This document shows, one piece after another, positions 24,035-35,764 of a stretch of DNA of 64,000 nt. Position numbers and translations under genes: made by a program. The notes under the pieces were generated by a model. It made no database searches. It was given only the letters and a program-made list of their open reading frames with translations, and was not told the origin of the DNA. The first letter of the stretch is position 1. Each line of letters starts with the position of its first letter. Source of the DNA: Siphonodentalium dalli. Lineage: Eukaryota; Mollusca; Scaphopoda; Gadilida; Siphonodentaliidae. The stretch spans positions 162,027,465 through 162,091,464 of the forward strand of contig CP136068.1 in the NCBI GenBank assembly GCA_032622095.1. The letters run 5' to 3'.

Positions 24035-24145
24035 TAAATAACCATAAGCTACCATAATTAACCACATGTAACCATAAGTAACCACTCGTAACCATAAGTA
24101 ACACAAGTAACCATAAGTAACCAAAAGTAACCAGAAGAAACCATG
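24035..24145. repeat. Short tandem repeat, about 10 bp (TAACCATAAG)
   Basis: Imperfect 9-11 bp units such as TAACCATAAG, TAACCACTCG, TAACCAAAAG and TAACCAGAAG occur about ten times. Confidence 0.7.
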
Positions 24146-24879
24146 AGTATATTACTTAGATATGAGTTGGACAAGCATGCTTACCAGAGTATAAAAGCGT
24201 TTATATATTTCGTGAACTTATCTATCTATATTTATCTCACGTGACAACCCAAGCCTGAACCTCGCCTAAAGCACGCATATGAATGGTTAAACCACGTCTG
24301 TGAATGGTACCTAAACCGCGCCTGTGAATGGTTGACAATCACTATTTCCGATAGTGCCGTCCCCAGCACGATAGTGTGTTTCCTAATTTTAGCGCACCCA
24401 CTATCTGGGAAAATCCAGAAAGCTATGTTTAGCATGCGTCCTATTCCGGTAAGAACATTTAAAGTCACCTCCGCCTCGATGGAAAATAAACTTGTTTGTG
24501 TCCACACATTCTTTGTAATCGACAACTAGAGCACTATAAATGATGATAAGCGAATTGTTTATTTTATTGTTTCCACATGTTTGATGTGAGGATTCATTAT
24601 GTTACTTTATTCACTGATCACAGCATAGCTTCGTTATTTGTTATCAATTCCCCAAGTTCGCACTCTACTAAATTTTCGATACGAATCTTAAATTACCAGT
24701 TAACATGATCTGATTGTGAATTGTTTGACATTATGTGATCTTATTTGATTATTGATCGCTCTTCCACTGTATATGACTAGGACCGCATTAGTGTGATGTA
24801 TGACTGGGACAATGAAGCGCTCGTTGAGCCGTATGCATGTGACATATGACTCTCTCTGTTAATATCAATATGTTATTTA
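24146..24879. other. Unassigned interval
   Basis: No repeat boundaries and no supported gene. Short frames near 24232-24529 on both strands overlap each other and show no known motif. Confidence 0.3.
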
Positions 24880-25075
24880 TTTGTGAGGGTGTGTGTGGTT
24901 TTTTTTAATTTTTTTTATTTTTTTTTTTATATATACATTTATTTTATTATTATTATTATTTTTGTATGCATGTATTTGTTATGTAACCCTTGCATGTCAT
25001 ACTTCGTGTTGTCTGATTTGTAAATATTACCAGTCGCTCTCCAAACTTGGAGGTCAATAAATAAATAAATAAATA
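24880..25075 (+). mobile_element. Possible retroelement 3' tail
   Basis: A T-rich stretch is followed by CGCTCTCCAAACTTGGAGGT (a small CTCCAA/TTGGAG hairpin) and AATAAATAAATAAATAAATAA. Hairpin plus AATA-type tail is common at LINE 3' ends. No coding part is recognisable upstream, so the call is tentative. Confidence 0.35.
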
Positions 25076-25077
25076 AT

Positions 25078-25153
25078 GACTATGCCAAACCAGTGGTAAT
25101 CGATTGAGGGATAGTCCTATTCCTCCCCTCAGACCACTAATTTTGGCATAGTC
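25078..25153. repeat. Interrupted hairpin, 76 bp
   Basis: GACTATGCCAAA (25078-25089) pairs with TTTGGCATAGTC (25142-25153), followed inward by AGTGGT / ACCACT and TGAGGG / CCCCTCA. Confidence 0.6.
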
Positions 25154-25173
25154 TGCATCTGTATCTATCTTTA

Positions 25174-26310
25174 GAGAACAATCCCAAGGCTGGCGAAGGA
25201 ATAGTTCAGTGATTGTCCCATTGTTAGTGTAAACATATTTTATTGCATAATATCGCAACGGGGTTGAGACACAAGTTTTGCAACTTACAAAGGGTCTCTC
25301 TCTCCACATAATTGTATTACACATACAATACAATTACACACAATCATGATAATTCATATGTACAACATCGTTTCACTTATAACAATATATGATATAATCT
25401 TGATAGTGACCATAACGGTGGATATTTCACTTTATGGGGGGGGGGGGGTGGTTTGTCCTGTGGGTTGGTGGTTCAGGTGAATCTTCGCCGTCCATGTAGT
25501 GTAAATACAACATGTAGTTACTTTAGTTTTGCGGCAGAGGTTTGCACATTAAGGTGTTTAATTTAGAGTTTAAACCGCGATGTCGAAGTTATGTATAATT
25601 GAACAGCCCTAAATATGTTCCGGTTTTGTGTACTATTCAGAGTAGTGTCTCCAAGGAGGAGTTTCTCAAGATTAATATTTTGTACACCCACTGTAGCAAG
25701 TTGGTGAAACAACAAACATCGTTGATCTGTATAAAATGGACAAACAAAAAAATAATGATTTGCTTCTTCTACCGGGTGACCACAACGACAGCTTGGATTG
25801 TCCGATATGAAGTTAGAAAATGTGTAAGCGTTTAAATCGCTACAGTAATTTCGAAGTTTACAAGGATGTTTATCGCGCGATTTCCGAAATTGAAATAGTC
25901 TGGTGGCGTAAGAACTGGATCAGTCGTTAGGTATTTTGTTTTAATTTTAATTAATTTTTATTTTTTGTCCCATTGTTAGGCACACGCAACTCATAACAGT
26001 CAAATCGCATGGCGCTTCAAAGTGGGACCAGTCTGTGTCGTTTTGGACATATCTATTCACATTCAACCTCGATCAGTTCACGTTAATCACGATGTTGGTA
26101 GTGGCTAATCGGCAATTGTGTCCAGTCGCGGCCAGCGCACGGATTGTGTGTCGTGGTCAAAACACGCTCAACGGCACATTTCCAGTTGATTGAATAATGT
26201 GGGATCAATTGTGCTCTAATTCGGTCAGAGAACGCGAATAGTTCTTTACCAGAATAAATCTCGTCTTCGACTCGATTGATTCTGCATGGTAAAGAACAAT
26301 TCTTGTGCTC
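25174..26310. mobile_element. TA-flanked MITE, copy 2, split by a LINE fragment
   Basis: TA (25172-25173 and 26311-26312) bounds an element starting GAGAACAATCCC and ending TTGTGCTC, homologous to 10920-11303 in the same orientation (AAGGCTGGCGAA, AAAGTGGGACCAGTC, GCGGCCAGCGCACGGATTGT and the TTCTTTACCAGAAT hairpin). An insertion at 25228-25964 interrupts it. Confidence 0.75.
25228..25964 (-). pseudogene. 5'-truncated LINE fragment: ORF2 C-terminus and 3' UTR
   Basis: The 737-bp insertion is flanked by a 15-bp duplication, TTGTCCCATTGTTAG (25213-25227 and 25965-25979), inside the TA-type MITE, as expected from target-primed reverse transcription. On the minus strand an open frame reads through the C-terminal cysteine/histidine finger of LINE ORF2 proteins: a Cys-Arg-Cys-Gly core followed by Glu-Glu and His-Tyr-Phe-Phe. 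The last expected cysteine is lost. The 3' end, AATAAAATATGTTTACA, holds a polyadenylation-like signal. It differs from the LINE at 41064-49037. Endonuclease and reverse transcriptase are absent, so the copy was dead on arrival. Confidence 0.65.
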
Positions 26311-26312
26311 TA

Positions 26313-26894
26313 ACCATTACGTATATATTTCAGTGCAGAAACCTTCCGGTTATAGACACACTGAACCAGGTGCTACCGCGGTCAAGTAACTTTATAACCC
26401 TATAGTGACCCCAGCAGTGGTATGTAAAATGCACACACCGAGGAGCGTACACGGGTCAGACATTAATGTCCGCGCCGATCGGACAGCGTACTGCACACAC
26501 GGCAACAAACCTGGACAAAGGGGGGAAATCGGCATTTTGCATTCGGATCTTTATTCAGTATTCTTGAATGAGACTTTTCAGCCTGACACATTTGGTATCT
26601 GACCGAGTACTGATTTGTGTCACAATACCCTGACCAGGTGGCGATCCCCGGTCCGCAAAAGCACGAGAGACAGTACGCTGCCTCTCGGCAACCGACTTCC
26701 AACGCCAAGCCATGCATTAGTTGTATACTAGAGTCCATACTCCTAATATTCACTAGCAATGTCCGGAAACTGATAGTGAATACCCAGACCATATCATGAA
26801 GCTCTATTTGGGCTATGAGTAGCCAGAGTAGAAATTCATGACATGGTATATAGTGACCACCGAACATTAATTCCTATTGACATTACCACGGATA
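26313..26894. other. Unassigned interval
   Basis: A 134-codon minus-strand frame (26463-26867) encodes a cysteine-rich peptide, but it matches no family I recognise and has no clear start or splice context. It is not called as a gene. Confidence 0.3.
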
Positions 26895-26895
26895 C

Positions 26896-27560
26896 ACTCA
26901 CGTGTGAAGGTGGAACCGATGACGATTCTGACAATCTTGGAGCTGAGTGCAGATAATAATTGAGTTATCGTTCGCGATATGTGCCGCTATACTAGAGTGT
27001 ATTCTCTTAATCAAGTGATGGTGAAGTGCAACTAAGAAATGGATGTTGATTTTGTTGCGTTCCATGGAGTACGAATGCAAGTTGGTATAACAGTTTGTGT
27101 GGGACGCGAAAACGTTCCACACATAAAATGTCAGAATAACCTGCACCCCTTATACTCCATGGAACACAACAAAAACAACACCATTTCATATACATGTAAT
27201 TACACCCATCTTACACATCGAAATACCATTTAGCGCCGTTATGTACGATATTCTGGAATCTCGTTGCAAGTTTCGCCCATACAATATGAAAACAGGTTTG
27301 GGTCTGCGCGGGATGTAACATGGCGTGATTTCAACAATCCAAAGTCCCCCAGGCGCGTTTCACATCGCAAATGCATCTAGGAGTGTAACTCTATTACATG
27401 TATTTCTAGTAGCTATACAGACCCGTACACGTTTAGCTGGTGAAGATGTGGAGCTGAGAGCGGGCAAATTTGATTAGAGTTATCGTTCAGGATGCTAATT
27501 ATTTACTAACCTGTAAACGTGGAGCTGGTGAAGATTCTGACAATCTTGGAACTGAGGGCA
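26896..27560 (-). repeat. Imperfect repeats containing exon-like segments
   Basis: Three related segments on the minus strand contain CTCAGCTCCAAGATTGTCAG or a variant: about 26902-26965, 27430-27475 and 27511-27560. In the first and third, similarity ends at an aligned GT splice donor (CAC|GTGAGT and CAG|GTTAGT). The first and second also share GATAACTC upstream. They look like duplicated exon ends plus flanking intron. Confidence 0.45.
27037..27186. repeat. Inverted repeat, arms about 36 bp
   Basis: AAATGG-TGTTG-TTTTGTTG plus GTTCCATGGAGTA on the left is mirrored by TACTCCATGGAACACAACAA and CAACACCATTT on the right, with some mismatches. Probably a small decayed foldback element lying between the exon-like repeats. 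Confidence 0.6.
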
Positions 27561-27685
27561 GGAAGATTACTCAGCTCTCCGGAATTTACCATTTCAAGCT
27601 TCTCCTGTTCCGGGTCCACAATTGGACATTCCTCATCCCCAGACCCCACCTCCTCCGACTCGAACGTCCCTTCCTGTTTATCCAT
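27511..27685 (-). CDS. Candidate first coding exon of an unidentified host gene
   Basis: The minus-strand ATG at 27685-27683 has a strong Kozak context (ACAATGG). It opens a frame of 58 codons that runs into an AG|GTTAGT splice donor at 27510-27505, leaving one base of the next codon. The peptide starts MDKQEGTFESEEVG, is rich in Glu, Asp and Ser, and becomes more hydrophobic near the junction. A second, shorter donor-ended copy of the last 17 codons occurs near 26902. I do not recognise the protein family. The partner exon, presumably further along the minus strand, was not identified, and an upstream untranslated exon cannot be excluded. Confidence 0.35.
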
Positions 27686-27689
27686 TGTA

Positions 27690-29479
27690 ATGAACCACAA
27701 AAATCAACGACACAAAGACAGGTCGTAGCCACTACCTCCCGATAAAATAGGAAATATTTTCCACTAGAGAAATAAAAAGCACAGCGGCAAGTCGTAACCA
27801 CGACCTCACCTCAACGTTCGAAGACGTCCTAAGTAATCGTGCAAAAAAAGTTTGATAACTTTGTCGACTCAAGCAACTTTAGTTCATGAAATAGCCGCCA
27901 CACCATGAATGGCTAGTGTTCCTAACAAAAACAATTTACACTGAGCCCGACTCAGTTAAATGTTTCGTGCATGATGTTTTTCCATCAAGAAAAATTGTCA
28001 ATGATGATTCTCATCTTGTGAAAATCCGGCAATACAATCCATTATGGTGAACAGTAACTTGAAACCACACGTCGTGTGAATGAAGACATTCCCTATGTAT
28101 TTGTATATTATACTTTCATCCAATCGTCATGCTCATTGATGTAATTTGCATAATCTTATTACGAATTTTGAATCTGACGAAAATGAGAACTTATTGACCA
28201 AGGATAAGCGTTGTCACAAATTGGTTAACGAAGTATCGATGTCACATTCCACTTTATATCAAGACGACAGTATATATTTTCAGGCTGTTGTGTTCTGTAT
28301 TGCACTTATAACCACCATATCAGTGGATCCGTTGAGTGTGTTTGCACAATAAGAGTGTTAGATGCAAGAGAAAGCCGACACACGTTATACTGTTATGCCA
28401 TTGGAGTGATGTTCGAACTATACGACTTTGGTCGAGAGCGGTGTTGGCACACTGACACTTTAGGTCCAGAGTGTGGGTTTATCACTATAACACTTTATGT
28501 CCAGAGGGTGGTATTCGCACAATACAACTTTAGGCCAATAAGTAATCCGATCGCTCGATTGATGACATCTGGATCTCTCGATTGGTGACAGTTGTGTGTG
28601 TACACATGCGTCACTACATGTAGGTCCTACACACAGTCAGCATCTTACAGAAGGGATTCGAAATGTTTTGCTTTTAGATCCAGCGAGTGTTGTTGTGTGC
28701 ACTCACATGTACGAATGCTTTATATCCAAAAGAGAACTGAATCAAGAGCGTTGTCTCGATGTGACATCAGCAACATACGACTGAATCCACCTTGGCTAGA
28801 TCTCGGATAGAGTCTGGAACCCGTGCCATACAGAATGGAAGTTAAATCACAAAAGACTTCACATTTTCCGATATCTCGATAAAAACTCTCCGAGCTCGGC
28901 GTTCGATACGACATACAAACAGCTTGCGCGGCGAAGTCCGGTTATTGCAGGACAAGTTTACCGAACACTTATAGCCTATTGTTTGCATATTAATTGCTGC
29001 AGCCATATACGCTCACGTTGGCTCCCTCATGCTGGTGACAAGGGCACTTTTCCACTAATCTCTATTGTCGTGTAGCTAATATGGCGTTATAGATCATGTC
29101 TGAGCGGCAATCTGGAATTAAATGATTAAGTTAGTGATTTATTTATAGGCGTGCTGGAATTCGGTGAACATACATAATATCTGAAATGGTTAAGGTAGAA
29201 CATTCATGTATTTGATTGACTTTAATTCACCTTGATTGTTCTGCTTGTTGTAGTCTTCGTTTGTGGAAGTTTGTGTTTGGTTGCGCGCTCTCATTTACAT
29301 GACTTTGAACTTTATTTTGCTTTGATCACCAATAGTCATTTAGATTGGAGAAAAATCATTGATGGACCCCGCTATTTGATAGTGTGTTCCAGTTGTTGTT
29401 CATATAGCGTGTATTGAATTTCGTTGTCTCTATTTGGTGCGCACACATGATTATGTTAAAGAGACACATCACTCTGTCT
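27690..29479. other. Unassigned interval with degenerate repeats
   Basis: From about 28335 to 28540, loosely repeated segments of 35-50 bp occur (GTTTGCACAATA, GTTGGCACACTGACACTTTA, GTATTCGCACAATACAACTTTA, each followed by GGTCCAGAG or similar). Plus-strand frames at 28146-28352, 28355-28588 and 28592-28810 are short and without known motifs. No gene is called. Confidence 0.35.
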
Positions 29480-30300
29480 GAGAACAAAAGTTTATACATT
29501 TTACACAATATGTGTTACGTGGTATCTTAAGCATAATTGTGTAGAAATGACACATGGCATATATGTGTCGGTGGAATATTCTGAACATTGAATATGAGTG
29601 AACATGTGAGTATATTATATTTATTAGATGAGATATGTTCTATTTGAGGCATCCATCTCGTAAAAAAACTACTATATTAACCATCTGGCAGCAGCTTGAA
29701 ACTTTTTTGCTGTTTCGTTCTGACACATTGTAACACATTTAAAGTGGTTGCCAATTTGTTTGCTATGTGGTAGCCTTTACGAGTTTCGTGTCTACATGTA
29801 CAACAACACATATTTCATCTAATAACTATGATACACTCATATATTCACTCACTTCGCGATCCGCCTGTATAATGTTTCGCTTATTCTTGATATGCATGGG
29901 CCATGTGCGTTTTATTTATAGAAATGGGATTTTTTTGGGACGGAATAAAAGTCGAACTGCGACCCGGATTCCGAGTCCGGTAAATGGTGTAGTTGGGAAT
30001 TCTGGTGAGATGCATGAGAAACCTTCAGCGATAAGCCGTATATAGTTGTTGTAATAATTTGAAGGATTAGTTGTTTTAACGGAATTATGAGTTGGTCATT
30101 CGTGAAACCAATATATTTTATATTCTATAGTTACAATCATGATTGACCATTTCTGACATTGGTTTTCTTGTATTTAACGTCGAGGAAATTCCACCAACAC
30201 ATGTAACAATTATGTCATGTTTCATTTCTGCACAATTCTGTTTAAGATAAAATGTAACACATATTGTGTAGAATTTATACACATTTGTTATAATACAGGA
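29480..30300. mobile_element. GTGT-rich foldback element, copy 1
   Basis: The left arm, with TTTATACATTTTACACAATA and TAATTGTGTAGAAATGACAC, is mirrored on the right by GTTTCATTTCTGCACAATTC and ATATTGTGTAGAATTTATAC. It is homologous to 36966-37430 (AATATGAGTGAACATGTGAG). An extra central segment (about 29870-30110) shares a block with about 38650-38890 (GGTAAATGGTGTAGTTG against GGTAAAAGGTGTAGTTG). Confidence 0.65.
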
Positions 30301-30599
30301 CGTAATCACGAATATGTTGGCGATTTGTGTATTGACACACTGGACTATTATATAATGTATTTGATTTGCGTGCACAACTGAAGGCATACAGTTTCGAGCA
30401 TTTAACTGGAATTAACCATGAAACGTTAAAGCGATGCGTTATGTTAAAGCATCAAATTAAACCTAGTAATGGTATTTAAAAATATGTAAGGTGTTAGCAA
30501 TATCTTTCTTGTAAGCATATGAATTTTCAAAGTAAATCGTTACATAATTATATGCAGTTATTGACTTATACAACGTTGTGGCACAGTCTATTAAATAGT
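30301..30599. other. Unassigned AT-rich interval
   Basis: Nothing recognisable between the foldback element and the Helitron-like element. Confidence 0.3.
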
Positions 30600-30867
30600 T
30601 TGTGCGTGTGTGTGTTATAGACTCGAAAACAGCTCGACCGCGATCCGACTCAAATTTGGTATGTAGGCTTACTTTGATCCCGGGAACAATATGGGCGGGT
30701 CCAATTTAACGTGCGACCGTGTCCTTGACCCTGACCTAGCTCATACGCTCATATAGGCATGTTTCTGGACAGATCGAACTGTTACTTTTCAACGTTGTTC
30801 TGTCCAGACGTAGACGATTACAAAGAACTCCCTAAATAGCCCGGACAAAGTCGGGCACATCAGCTAG
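30600..30867 (+). mobile_element. Helitron-like non-autonomous element
   Basis: Starts in a TGTG-rich microsatellite, then TTATAGACTCGAAAACAGCT, GGTATGTAGGCTTACTTTGA and CATATAGGCATGTTTCTGGA as at 14274-14791 and 59167-59540. The 3' end has hairpin GCCCGGACAAAGTCGGGC, a six-base spacer, and CAGCTAG followed by T (30868). Hairpin plus CTAG|T is the Helitron 3' signature. The 5' end is truncated or unclear. Confidence 0.7.
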
Positions 30868-31135
30868 TATTATATAAATGTACACAGGTACTTAATTTTG
30901 GATTTTGAATTATCTCCAACTGACCGTTTTATGTTAAAACTGGATAGTCTTCGTAATTAAACTGATCATAGGTATTCCGTCCACTATATATGGAAATTAT
31001 GTGTATTTGTTTTGTCCTTCGTTCGGTGTTATCCCTGGTAAAGGTATATTTAATTATAAATGCTGACATATATTAAATATTTCAACTGAACCATCTCTTC
31101 AAAAAATGAATTAAATTGGCAGACGACACATAGCA

Positions 31136-31313
31136 TAATCGAAGTTCCCAATGGGTTGACATCACAATATTCGCCATTTGGGAACTTCAATATATGGGTC
31201 AATGTCTCCCATAGCAGACGAGACCATGCATAATGAGTTCCCCAGAGGGTGAATTTAGTGATGCTAGCCCACAATGCGGGATAGCGTCGTCACTAAACCC
31301 CCTCTGTGGACCT
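31136..31313. repeat. Two adjacent hairpins
   Basis: GAAGTTCCCAA (about 31140) pairs with TTGGGAACTTC (about 31179). Immediately after, AATGAGTTCCCCAGAGGG and TTTAGTGATGCTAGCCC (31229-31275) pair with GCGGGATAGC, TCACTAAA and CCCTCTGTGGACCTCATT (31277-31313), with several mismatches. The 140-codon plus-strand frame starting at 31233 begins inside this hairpin and has no known motif. Confidence 0.6.
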
Positions 31314-32419
31314 CATTCTGCAAATTACATGAGAAGCGGGACATTTAATCTAATTTGGAATCTACATCTGAACATTGAATTTTTTTATCACTCATTTACA
31401 CAATGTATTATAGACCACAGTTCCATCCATGTTTATGCTGTTGACTTGAATGAATACATATCAATACGAATGCATAGTCTAATCCAATCTATAGTTACTC
31501 TTTTGTCGCGCTCCGAGGGAAATAACTCGACCAGGACACGAACTATAACTTATAAAGAGCACCCTTATAAGAATGTCCACAAGCAGGTCAATACATATGT
31601 GAAACAGTTGTATACGGACTATATATGCCGGATGGAGTATAGACAGCGACAATAACACATTATTAATTTAGCTGTTTTCAACTTCTAACGCAAACGCTCT
31701 TTATTTCTTTACCAGGACACTGCATTGTTATATCTTTTTCCTTTCACTAAATGATTCGGCTGCATTTAGTCCATATTTCGTGCGTTGATCAAGTTATGTC
31801 GATCCACGACAAAAGAGTCACATGGAGGAATGTCAAATGTTAACCCTTTCTATACCAAATACTCATTAAAGACATATTATGGACTTATTCGGGTGCATGG
31901 AACTGATAAGTTAGTATTCAGACGCTATGTCAACTGCTAGAATGTAGCATTCTACTAACATTGCCGCAAATCTCAAGAAAATCGACCGTAACACTCCATA
32001 GAAAACATCGTCTGAACTGCGCTCAATTGTAAATATTTACCTCTGAATTCGGGACGCAACTACCGGCGATAAACTAACGAAAAATATTTCGCCACCGACA
32101 GTGGTTACATTTAATTAATATATCAGAATGACGGTGTGTCCTGTCAATTTGAATATAATATTTGTATAATACAACTACTTTCAGCAAGATTGTTCTCCAT
32201 TTCTATTTGATCACAGATGGACTTGATATTAAAATTGATTGGTATATATATATATATGTATCGCAGATGGACTTGGAACTGCATGGTTTATTTGACGTGT
32301 CTGTGTCGTTTTTATTTCAGTACTATAATGATGCTTCAATAAAGTATCCGCTCTTGTTGTGTATACACCTTGGATCATGTATAATTATACTATAATTCGG
32401 AGAATGTTATGCTATGTTC
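31314..32419. other. Unassigned interval
   Basis: Contains one TTAACCCTTTCTATACCAAA terminus (31848) of the MITE family seen at 33437 and 52728, without a second end, and a (TA)n run near 32246. No gene is called. Confidence 0.35.
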
Positions 32420-32760
32420 CACCCTCCTCCCACGGACTGTCATACAGTGTGTACCTCCCATGGACTGTCGTACAGTATGTACCTGTATACACTGATATTT
32501 TTTCTGTGTCATCTGACACGTAAATTTGTCCTCCGAATCCAGGTCATCTGACACATCTATAGTCATACACCAGGTCAAATGACACACCTGCTAAAAAGCC
32601 TGTGTCGGTCAAATAGGTCATCTGACACATATAATTACGAAAAAATTATCCAAACGTGTCGGGCAGTTTGTCCTCAGAATGTGTGTCGCATGTGTCATAT
32701 AACACATCTGGCCGACACAGGCGTTTTTTTTAGGTGTGTCATATATATATACCATATGAC
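32420..32760. repeat. Cluster of TGTCA...TGACA palindromes
   Basis: GTGTCATCTGACACG, GGTCATCTGACACAT, AGGTCAAATGACACAC, GTCATATAACACAT and TGTCATATATATATACCATATGACC recur at irregular spacing, together with paired CCCACGGACTGTCATACAG and CCCATGGACTGTCGTACAG. The motif is related to the TGTGTC blocks in the foldback elements at 29480 and 36966. Confidence 0.55.
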
Positions 32761-34965
32761 CAAGTCACATCCTGAATTCAACTATTACATATATATTTAA
32801 CTATTGTAGTTGAATTTGACAGCGTTAAATCCACTGTTTCACATCTGGTATAATACGTGTTAACTTAAAGGTACTCAATCCGGTTTGATGGTGCCCATAT
32901 AATCAGATTTCAACAACAACAATAACATTTTTAGAAATGCCTTTTCAGTTATCAGAATCGATTAATTGCCCAAAAATAATGCTAACCACTGTCAACTATA
33001 GTATAACATTCCCCGAAAGGTGTTATTTATCACATGACGAAATTTGGCCTTATCATCAACACAAAGCCTCTTGATTTTAGAGTTATCCATCTTCATCCGC
33101 AATTTGGTCCGAGACCGTCGGCTCGTCGACTTTTTACTATTGAAAAATAATATATTTCAAAAATTAATATCTAATAACTCTGAGCTTTAATAGGTGGGTT
33201 CGTCTACTCGAATAAAACATTTGTTACCCCACCCCCCGAATCCAAATGAATAGTAATTGAGTGGCGCTTAATCGGATTATACATCTTTAAATGTGGCCGA
33301 TTGAAGCTACTAAAATCCACACCAGCGAATAATGTAGCGTTTTAAAGATACCAGCATGTTAGAAAGTGTGTGTCAAAAATGAAAGCTAACATAAAATATA
33401 TAATCTTCTATTGATGTATCCGGCGTGTAAAATTAACCCGTTTGATACTAAATACTCACTGACGAGTAATCCCCTAATGCAATGTTCAAATAAAAAGTTT
33501 TCGTGTGTTAAACTTATTATCTGACTAGTTACCACCTATGAATTCTCCTACAAATGAATAATAGACCATTTCAATGTATATTGTTGACATTGAATGAGAG
33601 AATCCATTTAGTACATAAAGGGTTAATTAATATGGTATATACCCCGGTTCCTGAGAGTTCCTCTTTAAAACCACATATAAAATGTGTTGGAATATAGATG
33701 GAAGTTAGATAACTCTATCTATTCGTGCCGCAAACATATACTCACCTTTATATTATTGTCTGAATTGAAAATATGTAACATTATTTCCCGCGGTTGATTT
33801 CCGTTTCCAGTTGAATTTATCCTCCAGAGAGTCACCGGTGTTTCTTAAGCACCCTATATGTACAACCATACACACATACCTGTGTCCTATATCACATATG
33901 AACGCCCGGTCATTCTACACACTTGTAACACAAACATAATTAAACTCACCGTTCTGTTCTCTAAAATTAAAGAAATATCCTTATTCCCCGCGGTTGATTC
34001 TTGTGTTCGATTTTAAATTGAATTTATCCATATGGAGGGTATTCTGGTTCCGTCTGCGGTTGCTATCCGAGAATAAACAGTTATAGCGGTATCAGGAACA
34101 CATAACATCGCTCCCATTGTGCGGATGACGTAGCTACGATGGGTTTAACATGGTCACGGTGCGTTCGCCATTAGTAAACCGGAAGTCATAAGACGTAAAG
34201 CAATGACAAACTGACGTGAAAATACCAAGACACGTGGATTTGAATGTTATCGAAATGATTCGTTGCGTCTGTATTCAACAATAGTGGGTAGGCTACACGG
34301 CATTGCTTTTACATCTAAATCGATGTAACGATTTTCATTGTTACAAACTCGGCAGCACCCGATTGTTGTGGTGCAATTGTCTGCGACGAGGGTATCTCGG
34401 AGACTCATGAATAGTGCGCAGGTCTTTATTGGACTTTTACCGACTCCTGTATTAGAACAGCCACTGACCCTCGTCAGCCTTCTGTTAAATGCCTAACAAC
34501 CAATACGTTTTATTTATCCACATCTCGATTTTTCTGTTTGTTTTTTGTTTTTGTTTGTTTGAATCGGTTTATTGATCTATATTGGGGTTTATCGCTATTT
34601 CAGCCACCACACCACATTCACGACTAGATACGTGGCTCCCACATCGGATGGTGCATAAATGGATTCCGCCTCACTCTGTGCCTATGCCCGTCTGTCCGCG
34701 CGTACACCCGTAACAATGTTGGAGCTCTCTGTATCAGTCACGTAGGCTCGAATTTAATGATATTGCATGGTATGTTTCTAACATGGAATGATAGCCACCT
34801 GAATACAATTTCGTTCATTCATATTTTGCACAGTAATGTCCCTTGGAGTGAACAATACATTCACGTTACAAGTAACACGTAAGTGTAACTAAACTTGCCC
34901 ATTGTCGGTTATTATTCGAGCTCATCTTCCTTTACAATTAGCAACATATAAACAATAGTTATATA
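32761..34965. other. Gene-free interval
   Basis: No open frame of note. Two direct copies of a TTCCCGCGGTTGATT block with TTGAATTTATCC (about 33785-33825 and 33984-34032) lie 200 bp apart, and ACCGGAAGT (34179) plus GATGACGTAG (34124) occur nearby. These could be parts of a promoter, but no transcript is identifiable. Confidence 0.35.
33437..33622. mobile_element. Short TTAA-type MITE (CCCTTTCTATACTAAA family)
   Basis: A 186-bp element with exact TTAA on both sides (33433-33436 and 33623-33626). Ends CCCGTTTGATACTAAATACT and the complement of CCCTTTATGTACTAAATGGA are inverted relatives. The left end matches the unit of the 68-bp satellite at 52728-53200. Confidence 0.7.
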
Positions 34966-35600
34966 AACAAGAGCAACACCACGTGTGGGCCAATGCCCCC
35001 GACAGTGGTCTCAATATTGGATATATTTTGAGAGAAAAATGAAGTAATAGTGGGCTATTTCTCCCAGTTTAACCCCGGGTCATAACTCTGGCAAAGAGCG
35101 GACAATACAAATCCCGGATCATAACTCTGGTAAAGGGCCATAACTATGGGGGGATGCGGACAAAACCTACACTATCAAGGACGGACGGACAAAGGTCTCC
35201 AATGTATACCCCCAGAATCCTCAATTCACAAACTTCAAAGTCAAACAAGGGTCGTAACTATGGTAAAAATTAATGGACGAAACCCGTATAGTATGCCAAC
35301 GGACAACGAAATCCAATAATAAAGACATCCACATCATAATGTATGTTATGGAGAAGTTGACCCGTTTTACACTAAGTCCAGCAAAGGGCAATAACTCTGG
35401 GGGAAAAGCGCGGACAAAATGTGCACTATGTTGAGATTCCGCAATGCTGGTCTACCGGTATAACAAAGGACATCCAAATTGGACCATCGATACTTGAGCT
35501 TTGTTGTGAAATGTTTGCTGTGGACGAACTGATGGACGGCTAGACGAGCTGAAGGACGGACGAACGAGGTCTCCACTCCACTATGTACCCCCGAATCCTC
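34966..35600 (-). mobile_element. Mollusc-type dispersed element, tandem double copy
   Basis: ACAAGAGCAACACCACGTGT and GGGCCAATGCCCCCGA are followed by GGGTCATAACTCTGG, AAGGGCCATAACTATGG and GGACGGACGGACAAAGGTCT, then TATACCCCCAGAATCCTC. A second, diverged copy follows: AAGGGCAATAACTCTGG, GGACGGACGAACGAGGTCTC and TGTACCCCCGAATCCTC. Elements with these modules are abundant in mollusc genomes, from general knowledge. The strand is nominal. Confidence 0.6.
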
Positions 35601-35764
35601 GTTCGGAGGGTCGTGGGCATACCAATATAATTGTACACGGGATTTGCCAGCCATGGTATTGTTACCATGGCGATGATGGACATGACACCAGGTCCTGTCA
35701 GATAGTACAGATGGTAGTTAGTTAGAGTTGTCTGTGTTCCCTGATCTAGGATAAAATTAATCTC

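Noticed and set aside
29940-30010. tRNA-derived SINE (CCGGATTCCGAGTCCGG resembles a T arm)
   Set aside because: No matching A box at the proper distance and no cloverleaf could be drawn; the loop departs from the B-box consensus.
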